In this document: piece after piece, positions 1 through 9,316 of the stretch
Position numbering within the stretch: the first letter of the stretch is position 1
Layout: each line of letters starts with the position of its first letter
Assembly (NCBI RefSeq): GCF_011617245.1
Contig: NZ_CP050152.1
Coordinates: forward strand, 4,082,503 to 4,146,502
Direction of reading: 5' to 3'
Source of the DNA: Brevibacterium atlanticum
GTDB lineage: Bacteria > Actinomycetota > Actinomycetes > Actinomycetales > Brevibacteriaceae
DNA: 64,000 nucleotides
The notes under the pieces: model-generated
Told to the model about the DNA's origin: nothing
Seen by the model: the letters and a program-made list of their open reading frames with translations, nothing else
Databases searched by the model: none
Made by a program: the position numbers and the translations under genes

Positions 1-348
1 CACCTACTCTGCCAGCCAGTCCCAGACCAGCCACTGTCAATACTCACAGCGCGAGGTTGCTGGGCCGCCGTCAGGTAGCAATTGTGGGGCGAGCCTGACC
101 GTTGAGCTTTCGCCGCTCTGAGAACTCCTGTGTCCCGACGAACGCTGATTCACCCGCTGTCCTTCCGGAAGACCGGCAAATCGTTTCGTACCCATCCGCG
201 ATTGCGGTCAAACAAGCATGCCGGAAACTATTCAAGTAACAGATCTGTGCCGGTAGTATTGTTTCTGTTACATTAAAATCACGGCCAGCGAGTGCTTCCC
301 GTTTAAATGACTCGCCAGCCGCGATCACCCACGACAAAGGAGTTGAGC
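1..348. other. Left-edge intergenic region with inverted repeat
   Basis: No convincing gene is visible before the hydrolase start at 349. The stretch is relatively AT-rich from about 180 to 300. It contains an inverted repeat, GTAACAG at 236-242 and CTGTTAC at 265-271, separated by 22 nt, just upstream of an AT-rich stretch (271-279) that could hold a -10 element. This is the likely promoter/operator region of the following hydrolase. A minus-strand reading frame at 71-337 shows no recognisable protein character and was not called. Confidence 0.4.
236..271 (+). promoter_or_regulatory. Candidate operator, GTAACAG inverted repeat
   Basis: Perfect 7-bp arms GTAACAG and CTGTTAC flank 22 nt upstream of the alpha/beta hydrolase. 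The same GTAACAG half-site recurs at 9318-9324, inside the putative promoter of the salicylate operon. This makes a shared regulator (for example the PaaX-type protein at 9372) plausible. The motif is short, so chance occurrence is possible. Confidence 0.35.
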
Positions 349-1149
349 ATGCCCACAGAATCGCAGTATCTGACGACCCAGTCCGCCGATGGAACAGAGA
401 TCGGCTATTACGTGCAAGGACAAGGTCCAGCTCTGGTCATCACTCATGGATCGGTCGGCACGGCCGAAGACTGGAGAGGTACGACCGCTGCACTGGAGAA
501 TGATTTCACCTGCTACGTCTACGATCGGCGCGGCCGGGCTCACAGTGGAGACGGAAACAGCTATTCGATGGAGTCGGAAATCGCCGATATCGCCGCACTG
601 ATGAACATCGCCGGGCCTGGAGCCAGTCTCCTCGGGCATTCCTACGGCGGGCTCTGCGTGCTCGAATACGCTCAGCGCCATACGATTCCGGGCACGCTTT
701 TCCTCTTCGAGCCCCCATTGCCCATGCACGGACCAGTGGCTGGTCCGCGTCTCGAGGACTACCGCGATGCCATCGCTGCTGGTGACAACGAAAAAGCCAT
801 CGAAATCGCACTCGTCAACTTCGTCGAGTTGCCTGCAGAGGCGATCCCTCATGTTCGTTCGACTCCGTTGTGGGAGTCAATCGTCCCCTTGGCTCCGACC
901 TGGACGCGTGAGCTCGAGCAGATCGACGCGCTCGGCGCGAATACCGATCGATTCTCCGCTCTCTCCGGCCGGCCGACTCACGTCATCGCCGGAACCAGCA
1001 CAACCGGATTTCTCCTGGAATCTGCCCACCTGCTCAACCGCGTGATCGTTGATTCGACCATCACCGAGCTACCCGGCCTCGACCACTTCGCACATATCGT
1101 CGATCCACAAGCCTTCGCCCAAGCTGTGCGTCAGGGTCACAAGGGCTGA
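349..1149 (+). CDS. Alpha/beta-fold hydrolase
   Basis: A 266-residue alpha/beta hydrolase of unknown substrate. The oxyanion-hole HGS segment is near residue 33, the nucleophile elbow is GHSYGG with Ser98, and the likely catalytic His lies in GLDHFAH near the C-terminus. No signal peptide is visible, so it is probably cytoplasmic. The ATG at 349 is preferred over upstream in-frame starts because AAAGGAG at 336-342 precedes it with 6-nt spacing. It converges on the salicylate/gentisate operon and shares a terminator hairpin with it. A role in releasing an aromatic acid from an ester, or in assisting gentisyl-CoA hydrolysis, is possible but only inferred from position. Confidence 0.85.
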   Translation: MPTESQYLTTQSADGTEIGYYVQGQGPALVITHGSVGTAEDWRGTTAALENDFTCYVYDRRGRAHSGDGNSYSMESEIADIAALMNIAGPGASLLGHSYGGLCVLEYAQRHTIPGTLFLFEPPLPMHGPVAGPRLEDYRDAIAAGDNEKAIEIALVNFVELPAEAIPHVRSTPLWESIVPLAPTWTRELEQIDALGANTDRFSALSGRPTHVIAGTSTTGFLLESAHLLNRVIVDSTITELPGLDHFAHIVDPQAFAQAVRQGHKG

Positions 1150-1170
1150 GGTAGGGCGTTCAGCACAGAA

Positions 1171-1203
1171 GAGTGGGGGTGCCGGTCGGCACCCCCACTC
1201 TTT
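1171..1203. terminator. Bidirectional terminator hairpin
   Basis: Perfect 13-bp stem (GAGTGGGGGTGCC at 1171-1183 with its complement at 1188-1200), a 4-nt loop, and a short T tract on the plus side. It lies between the convergent hydrolase and maleylpyruvate isomerase genes and can serve both. Confidence 0.85.
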
Positions 1204-1212
1204 GCATTCACG

Positions 1213-1944
1213 TCACAGCCATCGTGGAGCCAGCACATCAGCGCCGACATCCAGACCAGAGGGACTCCGACCAGACGCCCACCCGAGGACAGACGCGAGA
1301 TCACCCCGCACCTCGGGAACGTCGGCCCTCCACGGTCCGGAAGAAACCTCGGGCGCATCGGTCACGGAGATCGACACCTGTTCGGCCTCACCCTTCTTCT
1401 TCCAATGACCGAGTATGTCGGCGAGGAGTCGCACTGCGACATCCCTCGGAATATCGGCTAGTCGACCACCATTGTCGAGGTCGATTGCGTGTAACCAGAC
1501 CTCTCGGGTGCGCATCCACAGCGTCTCCGACATCGGGACCTCGCGCCCCTGCGCCGTGCGCACAAGAGAAGACCACGCCTCATCCGAAGAGTCCCGCCAC
1601 TCCACATCGAGACTGATCGCTGCATGATCATGCAGATGGCGCAGCGCGCGAACCGGCAAGGTCGACCCGAAGTCGATCTCGGCATCCCGAGCCTCGCTCG
1701 ATTCGTACATCGGTGTTTCGGTCCCGGTGTTAGCCCACTGCACCAACCTGGTCAGCGCGCGGGCGTTATAGCCGACGTGCGCGACAAGATGCCTCCGCGT
1801 CCAACCCGGGAGCAGAGTGGGAGCGTCGAAGTCCGCATCCGAGAGCTCATTGACCTTACGAGAGAAGAACGCGGTTCCCCGCCGTACAGTCAGGAGACCA
1901 TCCTTCACCGCGGGATCGGTCGTCAGGTCGTGTCGGGCGACCAC
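1213..1944 (-). CDS. Mycothiol-dependent maleylpyruvate isomerase
   Basis: A 243-residue protein of the mycothiol-dependent maleylpyruvate isomerase family (DinB-like four-helix N-terminal domain plus a small C-terminal domain). It isomerises maleylpyruvate from gentisate ring cleavage to fumarylpyruvate, using mycothiol. The expected metal ligands are present as His56, Glu148 and His152, matching the spacing in characterised corynebacterial enzymes. It starts at a GTG 3 nt after the fumarylpyruvate hydrolase stop and is the last gene of the operon, ahead of the terminator at 1171-1203. It supports an actinobacterial host, since mycothiol is restricted to that group. Confidence 0.88.
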   Translation of the reverse strand: MVARHDLTTDPAVKDGLLTVRRGTAFFSRKVNELSDADFDAPTLLPGWTRRHLVAHVGYNARALTRLVQWANTGTETPMYESSEARDAEIDFGSTLPVRALRHLHDHAAISLDVEWRDSSDEAWSSLVRTAQGREVPMSETLWMRTREVWLHAIDLDNGGRLADIPRDVAVRLLADILGHWKKKGEAEQVSISVTDAPEVSSGPWRADVPEVRGDLASVLGWASGRSPSGLDVGADVLAPRWL

Positions 1945-1947
1945 GGT

Positions 1948-2784
1948 TCACACCGCCTCGACGATGGTGTTTCGGACCTCGCCGATTCCGGAGATCTCCA
2001 CAGCCACCTCGTCGCCGGGCACAAGGAAGACCTGGGGATCGCGCGCGCGGCCGACACCGCCTGGCGTACCCGTGAGAATGATGTCACCGGGCTCGAGCGT
2101 GATCATCGTCGAGACGTACGCGACGAGCTGGGAGGAGGAGAACAGCAGATCCGAAATGGCGTGCTCCTGCATCACCTCGCCATTGACCTTTGTCGTCAGC
2201 ACCGCTGATTCCGCATCGAATTCGTCGGCGGTGACCATGACGGGCCCCAACGGGGTTGTGGCCTCCCACATCTTTCCTTGTAGCCATTCCTTGGTTCGGA
2301 ACTGCCATCCGCGCATGGAGATGTCGTTAGCGACAGAGTATCCCGCAATCGCCGCTCGCGCCTTCCTCTCGTCGGCCCGACGCACAGTCTCCCCGACGAT
2401 GACGACCAGCTCACCTTCCCAATCGAGCTCCGGGTCCTCGGGAGCGAATGGGATGTCTGATGTCGGGCCGGTCAGAGTTTCAGCGAACTTGGCAAACAGT
2501 GTTGGATACTCTGGCAGGTCCCGCCCCATCTCAAGGATGTGATTGCGGTAGTTGAGCCCCACGCAGACTACTTTGCCCGGTCGCGTGATGAGTTGGTCCA
2601 CTCTCGCCTGCTCAGCAGGTATCACTCGCTTACGATGTGTGAGCGCTTCGGCTGCAACGGTCTGCCAGTTCTCTCCACTCAGCAGTGACCCGACGTCGAC
2701 CGCTGACTCGATCAGCACATAGTCTTCGCCGTCGAACACTGCAGCGCAGGTGCCATCGTCGATTGTCAGTGTGGCGAGTTTCAT
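1948..2784 (-). CDS. Fumarylpyruvate hydrolase (FAH family)
   Basis: A 278-residue fumarylacetoacetate-hydrolase-family enzyme. The family core runs from GLNYRNH (about residue 77) through the acidic metal ligands in DWEGELV (Glu123, Glu125) to GYSVANDIS (Asp154). In this operon the expected reaction is fumarylpyruvate to fumarate plus pyruvate. The ATG at 2784 overlaps the gentisate dioxygenase stop as ATGA, which fixes the start and indicates translational coupling. FAH proteins also act on other acylpyruvates, so the substrate rests on context. Confidence 0.88.
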   Translation of the reverse strand: MKLATLTIDDGTCAAVFDGEDYVLIESAVDVGSLLSGENWQTVAAEALTHRKRVIPAEQARVDQLITRPGKVVCVGLNYRNHILEMGRDLPEYPTLFAKFAETLTGPTSDIPFAPEDPELDWEGELVVIVGETVRRADERKARAAIAGYSVANDISMRGWQFRTKEWLQGKMWEATTPLGPVMVTADEFDAESAVLTTKVNGEVMQEHAISDLLFSSSQLVAYVSTMITLEPGDIILTGTPGGVGRARDPQVFLVPGDEVAVEISGIGEVRNTIVEAV

Positions 2785-3893
2785 GGATTGACTCCTTCGA
2801 TATGGGTGCGGGCGAAGTTGAGCTTTTCGACGATCGGACGATCGCTGAACGCAAAGAGGTCGAGACTGGTCTCTGCCTCGATCCGCACGGCCGACCACGA
2901 GGGGGCAACCACTACATCGCCCTTCTCGACTTCGTGAACGGTGTCATCGATGACGAATCGGCCGCATCCCTCGAACACCTGGTAGACGTCCGATCCGACC
3001 TGACGAGTGGTGGCGGTGGCGGTGCCCTCCCGCAGACGATGGAACTCAGCCCGAATCGTGGGCATCACATCTCCGCCGTCCGTCGGATTCATGTATCGGA
3101 TCGCAGCGTGGCCCTGTTCGACTGTCGCGGGAAATCCTTCATCCTCGAGCCGCAGCTGCTCGGTCAGTGCGCGATCTGTATGCTCCCACCGATAGGCACC
3201 GATCGGTGAGTTCACCGTTGTGCCCAGCCCTGACAGCGGACGAAGTCCTGGGTTGCACCACAGGCGTTCGGACCGGGAGATATCCGGTGTTGACTCATCG
3301 GTGACCCTGTCGATGCCGAATTCGAAGAACGAAGTGTCCGAGTAATGGACGAATGGAATATCAAGGCCGTCGATCCACGCCATCGGCTGATCGGTTTCGT
3401 TGTGGTGTCCGTGGAAATTCCATCCGGGCGTGAGGAGGAAGTCACCGCGGCTCATTCGCACCGGATCACCGTTCACCACGGTCCACACGCCCTCGCCTTC
3501 GACGACGAAGCGGAAGGCGTTCTGCGAGTGCCGATGTTCGGGCGCTACCTCGTGCGGACCCAGATACTGGATCGCACACCAGAGAGTCGGAGAGATATAC
3601 GGCCGACCGTCCAGGCCGGGATTGGCCAGCGAGATCGCTCTGCGCTCTCCCCCACGGCCCACCGGAACCAGCTCACCCGCCTCCTCGGCCAATGGCAGCA
3701 GATCCTTCCACCGCCAGGTGTACGGTATCGCCTGCGGTTTCGGCACTTCCGGCATGAGGTCGCCGATCTCTGTCCACAGTGGAATCATATGGTTGTCGGA
3801 GAACCTCGCATAAAGTCTCTCCAGTCGCGCAGCCTCCTCCGGACTCGGCGGCGGAACCACCGGCAGATTCGGGTCGTCGTGATCGTTCATCAT
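2781..3893 (-). CDS. sdgD: Gentisate 1,2-dioxygenase
   Basis: A 370-residue bicupin dioxygenase that opens the gentisate ring to maleylpyruvate using Fe(II) and O2. The N-terminal cupin carries His120 and His122 (in PEHRHSQNAF) and His161 (in NFHGHH) as likely iron ligands. The C-terminal cupin near residues 270-360 lacks a full His set, as is usual for the family. The start chosen is the first of two adjacent ATGs (3893), preceded by AAAGGAAG; an ATG six codons upstream has no ribosome-binding site. The gene corresponds to sdgD of the Streptomyces WA46 salicylate cluster. Confidence 0.9.
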   Translation of the reverse strand: MMNDHDDPNLPVVPPPSPEEAARLERLYARFSDNHMIPLWTEIGDLMPEVPKPQAIPYTWRWKDLLPLAEEAGELVPVGRGGERRAISLANPGLDGRPYISPTLWCAIQYLGPHEVAPEHRHSQNAFRFVVEGEGVWTVVNGDPVRMSRGDFLLTPGWNFHGHHNETDQPMAWIDGLDIPFVHYSDTSFFEFGIDRVTDESTPDISRSERLWCNPGLRPLSGLGTTVNSPIGAYRWEHTDRALTEQLRLEDEGFPATVEQGHAAIRYMNPTDGGDVMPTIRAEFHRLREGTATATTRQVGSDVYQVFEGCGRFVIDDTVHEVEKGDVVVAPSWSAVRIEAETSLDLFAFSDRPIVEKLNFARTHIEGVNP

Positions 3894-3932
3894 GTCTTCC
3901 TTTCGTGTCATCGATGTCTGACAGTTGATGGA

Positions 3933-5576
3933 TCAAGCTTCGGCCGAGGTGCGCTGTCGGATATCGTCGCGCAGCTCTTTCTTGTTGATTTTGCCGACCT
4001 TCGTCATCGGAATCTCCTCGACGATCTCCAGACGTTCAGGCAGCTTGTACTCGGCGATGCCAGCATCGGTGAGTGCGGCACGCACGTCCTCGAGACTGGC
4101 CTGCGCCCCCGGCTGCAACGTGACGTACAGACACAGGCGCTCTCCGAGCACGTGGTCGGGCATCGCGACGACTGCGGCCAGTTCCACCTGCGGAAGTCGA
4201 TAGACCAGGCTCTCGATCTCCTCGGCGGAGATCTTCTCGCCGCCGCGGTTGATGATGTCTTTGTCTCGTCCGTGAACGACAAGATTTCCATCTGGGCGAC
4301 GAACGACGATGTCACCGCTCCCGTACCAACCGTCGACGAATGATTTCGCGTTCGCCTCCGGTGCCCGATAGTAGCCTCGAGGCGTATAGGGGCCACGGGT
4401 GTAGATGAGACCTTCCTGCCCATCGGCAACTGTCTCACCGTCAGGACCGACGATGCGGACCTCATCCAGCTCGCTGACAGGGCGCCCCTGCGTCGTAGTG
4501 ATCACTTCGAGCGGATCATCGAGGCGAGTCATGTTGATCAAGCCCTCGGCCATGCCGAAGACCTGCTGGAGCGTAGCACCGAGCAGCGGAGTGACCCTCC
4601 GTGCGATCTCGTCGGGAAGCCGCGATCCTCCCACCTGCACCGTGCGAAGCGTCGACAAATCAATCTCGCTTGGCGACTGTTCGACGTGTTCGAGCCATCG
4701 TTGCACCACGGCAGGCACCGCTGCAGTGATCGTGACACCCTCAGTTTCGATCGCTCGCAGTACCCGCTTCGGCTGCGGACTCGGTAAGGTCACCACGGTT
4801 CCACCTGCGAAGAGAACACCGAGGATGCCTGGGCAGGCGAGTGCGAAATTATGGCTGGCCGGCACACAGACCAGATAGACTGCGTCGACGTCGATTCCAG
4901 CCACATCGGCGCATAGGCGCGCATTCAGCTCGTAGTCATCATGTGTCCGCGAGATCAACTTGGGAAGGCCAGTGGTGCCACCGGAGAGTAGGAAGAGTGC
5001 TACCGATGAGCTTTCCGGATGGTCGAGTTCACTGAGTTCTCCTGCCGAGGGCGCGAGAAGTTCATCGAGCGAGACGTCCTGCCCGGCCTGTCCACTGACG
5101 ATGATGGTCTTTAGGTCCGGTGCCTCATCACGAATGATGCGAGCGAGAGCTCGGTGGTCGAAATCCTTGAGTGTATCCGGAACGACGATTGCCCGGGATT
5201 CCGAGACCTCTGCGATTCCAGACAGCTCCACTTCCCTGTGCCCAGCCAGAGCCATGACAGGAACAATTCCCGCTCGCGCACAAGCAAAGGTGAGCACCAC
5301 GAACTGCCAGCAGTTAGGCAACTGAACGAGGATCCGATCATCGGGTGCAAGCCCGAGATCCAGCAGTCGACGGGCTCCAGCTTCTGCCCGGTCGACGAGT
5401 TCTCGGTAGCTGATCCGCACATCGCCATCTACCAGCGCGATCTTTTCGGGCAACTGCTCAGCTACCTCGAGCAGTGTGGTGAACAGAGTCTTACCACGCC
5501 ACAGCCCCTGTGACCTGTATTCAGCGGCGATCTCAGCGGGCCAGGGGACGGTATGAACTGTGCTCGGGCTTGTCAT
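3933..5576 (-). CDS. sdgA: Salicylate-AMP/CoA ligase (DhbE/SdgA-like)
   Basis: A 547-residue ANL-superfamily adenylating enzyme, closest in character to 2,3-dihydroxybenzoate-AMP ligases. It has the P-loop SGGTTGLPK, the FGMAEG A5-type motif, a GSGD motif, and C-terminal GRDKDIINRGGEKI and VGKINKK, the latter with the catalytic lysine. In Streptomyces WA46 the homologous SdgA looks like an AMP ligase but was shown to make salicylyl-CoA. No carrier-protein or siderophore genes are nearby, and the next genes are a flavin hydroxylase and a gentisate dioxygenase, so a catabolic role is favoured. The ATG overlaps the stop of the upstream synthetase (ATGA). Confidence 0.85.
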   Translation of the reverse strand: MTSPSTVHTVPWPAEIAAEYRSQGLWRGKTLFTTLLEVAEQLPEKIALVDGDVRISYRELVDRAEAGARRLLDLGLAPDDRILVQLPNCWQFVVLTFACARAGIVPVMALAGHREVELSGIAEVSESRAIVVPDTLKDFDHRALARIIRDEAPDLKTIIVSGQAGQDVSLDELLAPSAGELSELDHPESSSVALFLLSGGTTGLPKLISRTHDDYELNARLCADVAGIDVDAVYLVCVPASHNFALACPGILGVLFAGGTVVTLPSPQPKRVLRAIETEGVTITAAVPAVVQRWLEHVEQSPSEIDLSTLRTVQVGGSRLPDEIARRVTPLLGATLQQVFGMAEGLINMTRLDDPLEVITTTQGRPVSELDEVRIVGPDGETVADGQEGLIYTRGPYTPRGYYRAPEANAKSFVDGWYGSGDIVVRRPDGNLVVHGRDKDIINRGGEKISAEEIESLVYRLPQVELAAVVAMPDHVLGERLCLYVTLQPGAQASLEDVRAALTDAGIAEYKLPERLEIVEEIPMTKVGKINKKELRDDIRQRTSAEA

Positions 5577-7702
5577 CGGACTTCCTCCTCGTCGTCGAGC
5601 AGAACTGCAGGTTGTGCTGAAAGGTCAGGCGTCGCGGTGATGACGGCGTCGAGAGCGATGAGACCTGACTCGGTAAGGCGCAACGGATTGATCTCGATCT
5701 CATGCACTTGCGGGTTCGCCGCCAGCAAGCGGCCCAGCCGAGTAATGATCTCCGAGAGTTCGCCATGATCGAGCGTCGGGCCACCGCGAAAGCCGTCGAG
5801 CAGCGGGGCGCATCGCAGCTGCTCGGTCATTGCACGGAGGTGGGCCTCGGTTGCGGGCAGACTGATGATCGCAGAGTCTTCGTACACCTCCGCTTCCACG
5901 CCCCCGAGGGCGAGAACTCCAACGACCCCGAACACCGGGTCCCGGTGCACACCGACGAGCAGGTCGATTCCGGATGAAGCCATCTCCTCGATGAGTGCGG
6001 CGCGGGCGCCGATGTCAGCGAGTTCGACCAGCGCCGCAACTGCCTCGTCACCATCGTTGATGTTGAGATGAACTCCCCCGATGTCGGTCTTATGCAAGAT
6101 GGAGGAATCTAGGATCTTGATCGCCACCGGCGGCGATGCGTTGGCCAGCACGGAGCCATCGAGGCTTTCAGCCAGATTCTCGATGACCCAACGTCTGGGA
6201 GTTCGTATGCCGGCGGTCTCGAGTATGTCCTTCGCGGCGGCCTCATGCCATGGCCCGGGCCCCAGATCATATTCGTCTGTCACGTTCGTGCGGTTCGCTT
6301 CTGTCGGAACGACACCATCGGCCCCGTGGTCTGAAAGCGCACGCGACCGCGCGTCGGCGGACAGCGCCCTCATGCCTTCGGCCAGGGCGGTAGGGCCGAG
6401 GAGGACAGGTATCCCTTCCCCAGCGGCACGACGAACCTCGGCGACCTCAGCGCTCGGGCCATCAACGCCGACGAGTACTGGAACGGTGGGATCGAGGTCA
6501 GCTTGCGCCACTGCCTCTGGCAATGAGACGACCGGTTCGGTGATTCCATAGACTCCGACCGCGTCGATACCCGGATCGGCGGCGACGATGCTGAGGACCT
6601 CTGGATATTCCGGCCCTGGTCGTCCGGTATCGACTGGGTTGGAGAGGAACGTCAGTGGCGGAAGAAGCCGAGACAGGGCAGTGACGCTGTCGTCGCGCAG
6701 ACGCGGCAGATCCACTCCCGAACTGAGCAGCTCATCATTGATGATGAGTCCCGGTCCGGCCTGCCCGGTGACCAGTCCGATGCCGGCGGCCGCATTCGCA
6801 GGCAGGCGGCGACCGCTCAGCGCCGTCGCGGCGTTGACGAGTTCAGTTTCCGAATCCACGACTACGGCACCGGCTTGAGCAATCAGGGAACGAGTCGTAG
6901 CCCACGATGTGGCCAAGGATCCAGTATGCGACTGAGCGAATTCACCGACTTCGTTGCGCCCGACGACAAATGCGACGACAGGTTTGACTTGAGACAGAGC
7001 ACGCACTGAGGCGAGCAGCCTCGGCCCATCCGGAATGGTCTCGAGATGGAGAGCAACACATCGGGTCGCCGGATCATCGGCCAGATAGTCAAGGAGATCC
7101 GGTGCTGTGACGTCGATTCCTCCTCCTATACCGACACCGAGGCTGACTCCCGCCCCCATATCGGCCAGTCGAAAAGACACAGCGTGGTTGACGCCGCCAG
7201 AGGCTGCGACGACTCCGACCCGACCTGGTTTCAGCGAGGTGACACCGGGGACGAAACTCGAGAACAGACCGCTGCCCGGAACAAAGAAGCCGGATGTATT
7301 GGGGCCCAGCAGGCGGACCCCGGTCGACTCGACCGCCGCTTCGATATCCGTCTGGTGCTGCTGACCTGATTCCCCGGCTTCCACGAAGCCCCCGGCGCAG
7401 ACTACGACAGCACCGACGTCCGCTGCTGCGCATTCGATGATGGCGTGAGCCGTTGCGGCAGCGGGAATGCACAGCACAGCAAGATCGATGTCCGGATGCG
7501 CAGCGACAGCCGCATCGATCGAGCTGAACGGACCTGACCGCGGATTGACCGGGACGACTTTGCCCGGGAATTCAGCGAGGGACTCCATCATCGTGGCACC
7601 GAGCTTGCCAGGGGTGGTTGAAGCTCCGATGACAGCGATTGCGCGCGGTTCGAAAAGGGACTGTAGGGTCTCGGTCCGCGGTTTCGACAACTGCTCAGTC
7701 AT
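5573..7702 (-). CDS. ADP-forming acyl-CoA synthetase
   Basis: A 709-residue fused acyl-CoA synthetase of the NDP-forming type. It has an N-terminal CoA-binding Rossmann domain (IAVIGAS, about residues 15-110), central succinyl-CoA-ligase-like domains (about 120-440) and a C-terminal ATP-grasp domain (about 490-700, with HKTDIGGVHL). The start at 7702 follows GGAGGGG with good spacing and overlaps the hydroxylase gene by 8 nt. It sits between the hydroxylase and the AMP-forming ligase, so it probably handles salicylate or another aromatic acid. Why the operon needs two CoA ligases of different mechanism is unclear. Confidence 0.82.
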   Translation of the reverse strand: MTEQLSKPRTETLQSLFEPRAIAVIGASTTPGKLGATMMESLAEFPGKVVPVNPRSGPFSSIDAAVAAHPDIDLAVLCIPAAATAHAIIECAAADVGAVVVCAGGFVEAGESGQQHQTDIEAAVESTGVRLLGPNTSGFFVPGSGLFSSFVPGVTSLKPGRVGVVAASGGVNHAVSFRLADMGAGVSLGVGIGGGIDVTAPDLLDYLADDPATRCVALHLETIPDGPRLLASVRALSQVKPVVAFVVGRNEVGEFAQSHTGSLATSWATTRSLIAQAGAVVVDSETELVNAATALSGRRLPANAAAGIGLVTGQAGPGLIINDELLSSGVDLPRLRDDSVTALSRLLPPLTFLSNPVDTGRPGPEYPEVLSIVAADPGIDAVGVYGITEPVVSLPEAVAQADLDPTVPVLVGVDGPSAEVAEVRRAAGEGIPVLLGPTALAEGMRALSADARSRALSDHGADGVVPTEANRTNVTDEYDLGPGPWHEAAAKDILETAGIRTPRRWVIENLAESLDGSVLANASPPVAIKILDSSILHKTDIGGVHLNINDGDEAVAALVELADIGARAALIEEMASSGIDLLVGVHRDPVFGVVGVLALGGVEAEVYEDSAIISLPATEAHLRAMTEQLRCAPLLDGFRGGPTLDHGELSEIITRLGRLLAANPQVHEIEINPLRLTESGLIALDAVITATPDLSAQPAVLLDDEEEVR

Positions 7703-9281
7703 CGGTTTCCCCTCCGACGACAACCGCATCCGCGCGTCCCGAGAGGATGACGGTCTCGGGATCGAGCCGGTCACCCGGATCGATTCGGAGGACGGTGGTG
7801 GCACCTCGGCGGAATCGCAGTTCTTCGCTCACGCGCACACGATCAAGGGAGTCGCCACCGATGACGTAGACGGTGCTGCCCGCAGGGGTCCCAGCCGCGA
7901 TCGTCTCGGGCGATTCGCGCCGAACATCGCTGGGCGGCTGAAGACGCAGGACGGCATCGGTTCCGATTACGGTGCCAGTGGTTTGGCCACAGCCTGCGAT
8001 ATCGCTGACCGGAACCTCGTCGTCTCCGCAGACGAGGGCCGAGCCGGCATCCCGGAGCAGCCTGCCGGACAGTTCGGTACCGCCGAGGCGAACGGAGCTG
8101 TCCAGCGCGGCCGAACCGCCATGTTCGGAAGCCCACTCACTTCTTACGGTCTCGACGAGTTCGGGGTCTCGGGGAGCGATTCGGTCGATTCCGATGGAGC
8201 GCGAAAAGAAGTGGAAGGCGAACTGGGTGGGGTCCATGTTCTCGTGGTACAAACCGAAGTTCTCCCACCAGCTCAGGCCACCACGTGCAGAGTCCTGGAT
8301 CTTTCGCACTGCGGGGACTCGCTCAGCTTCATATGCTTCGAAGGCAGCAGACAGGTCCGGATGGTCAGCGGTGAGTTCTCGGGCAAGAACGATCGCGTCC
8401 TCCATTGCCATCTTTGTGCCCGAGCCGACCGAGAAGTGGGCGGTGTGCACGGCGTCTCCGAGGAGGACGATGTTGCCGCTGTGCCAGGTCTCAGAACGGC
8501 GCGTGCGGAAGTTGGCCCAGCGGGAGTTATTGACGATGATGCTGCCGTGATCGATGTCTTCGGCGAAGAGTTCGGCGACGAAACGCTGAGTCTTCTCATC
8601 GGAGACGCCGGGTGGCTGCGTGACATCGAATTCGTCAAGTCCTGCGCGTTTCCAGGTCTCTGCATCGGTTTCGACGATGAAAGTGCTTACCTCATCGCTG
8701 ATCGGGTAGGCATGAGCGGCGAAGTTGCCGAATTCGCTGCGTCTGTGAACAAAAGTGAGCCCGTCGAACATGTGGTCGGTTCCGAACCAGATGAACTTCG
8801 CATCAGCTTCTTCCACACTGTGGCCGAGCTCGGATTCGACCGTTCGACGGACGATGGAATTGGCTCCGTCGGCTCCGACGATGACGTCATAGTCGCTCAG
8901 TTCCTCGAGCGAGGGGACATTGCTGGCAAAACGCAGATCTACTCCGACTTCTTCAGCTCGAGCATGGAGCAGGGGCAACAGAGTGCGACGATGGATTGCG
9001 GCCATGCCGTTGCCGCGGAAAGCACGCTTCTCTCCCTTGGACAGAACGGCGATTTCGTCCCAATGACGGCCGTGCTCGGCCAGGCCCCGGTGCAGCACGT
9101 CGTCAGCTTCGTTGATTGCGCGCAGAGTGGCATCGGAGAATACGACGCCGAAGCCGAAAGCGTCCTCTGCACGGTTGCGTTCGAAGACCGTGACTTCAAT
9201 GCTGGGATCATTCCGCTTGAGCAGGGTAGCGAAGAAGAGGCCACCCGGCCCACCTCCGACACATGCGACGCGAAGAGACAT
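7695..9281 (-). CDS. sdgC: Salicylyl-CoA 5-hydroxylase (FAD monooxygenase)
   Basis: A 528-residue FAD-dependent aromatic hydroxylase. It has the dinucleotide fold GGGPGGLF near residue 9, the VGADGANS motif, and GDAVHTAH with the second FAD-contact motif. Length and sequence resemble the family of salicylyl-CoA 5-hydroxylase and the monooxygenase half of 2-aminobenzoyl-CoA monooxygenase/reductase. Expected reaction: salicylyl-CoA to gentisyl-CoA with NADH and O2; gentisyl-CoA is reported to fall apart spontaneously to gentisate. About 130 C-terminal residues after the flavin domain are less conserved. It is the first gene of the operon. Confidence 0.83.
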   Translation of the reverse strand: MSLRVACVGGGPGGLFFATLLKRNDPSIEVTVFERNRAEDAFGFGVVFSDATLRAINEADDVLHRGLAEHGRHWDEIAVLSKGEKRAFRGNGMAAIHRRTLLPLLHARAEEVGVDLRFASNVPSLEELSDYDVIVGADGANSIVRRTVESELGHSVEEADAKFIWFGTDHMFDGLTFVHRRSEFGNFAAHAYPISDEVSTFIVETDAETWKRAGLDEFDVTQPPGVSDEKTQRFVAELFAEDIDHGSIIVNNSRWANFRTRRSETWHSGNIVLLGDAVHTAHFSVGSGTKMAMEDAIVLARELTADHPDLSAAFEAYEAERVPAVRKIQDSARGGLSWWENFGLYHENMDPTQFAFHFFSRSIGIDRIAPRDPELVETVRSEWASEHGGSAALDSSVRLGGTELSGRLLRDAGSALVCGDDEVPVSDIAGCGQTTGTVIGTDAVLRLQPPSDVRRESPETIAAGTPAGSTVYVIGGDSLDRVRVSEELRFRRGATTVLRIDPGDRLDPETVILSGRADAVVVGGETDD

Positions 9282-9316
9282 TTGGATTCTCCCTCGAATA
9301 GACGATATGCCATAAG

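Noticed and set aside
71-337. Minus-strand 88-codon reading frame before the hydrolase
   Set aside because: No recognisable motif, no ribosome-binding site, and it overlaps the likely control region of the hydrolase.
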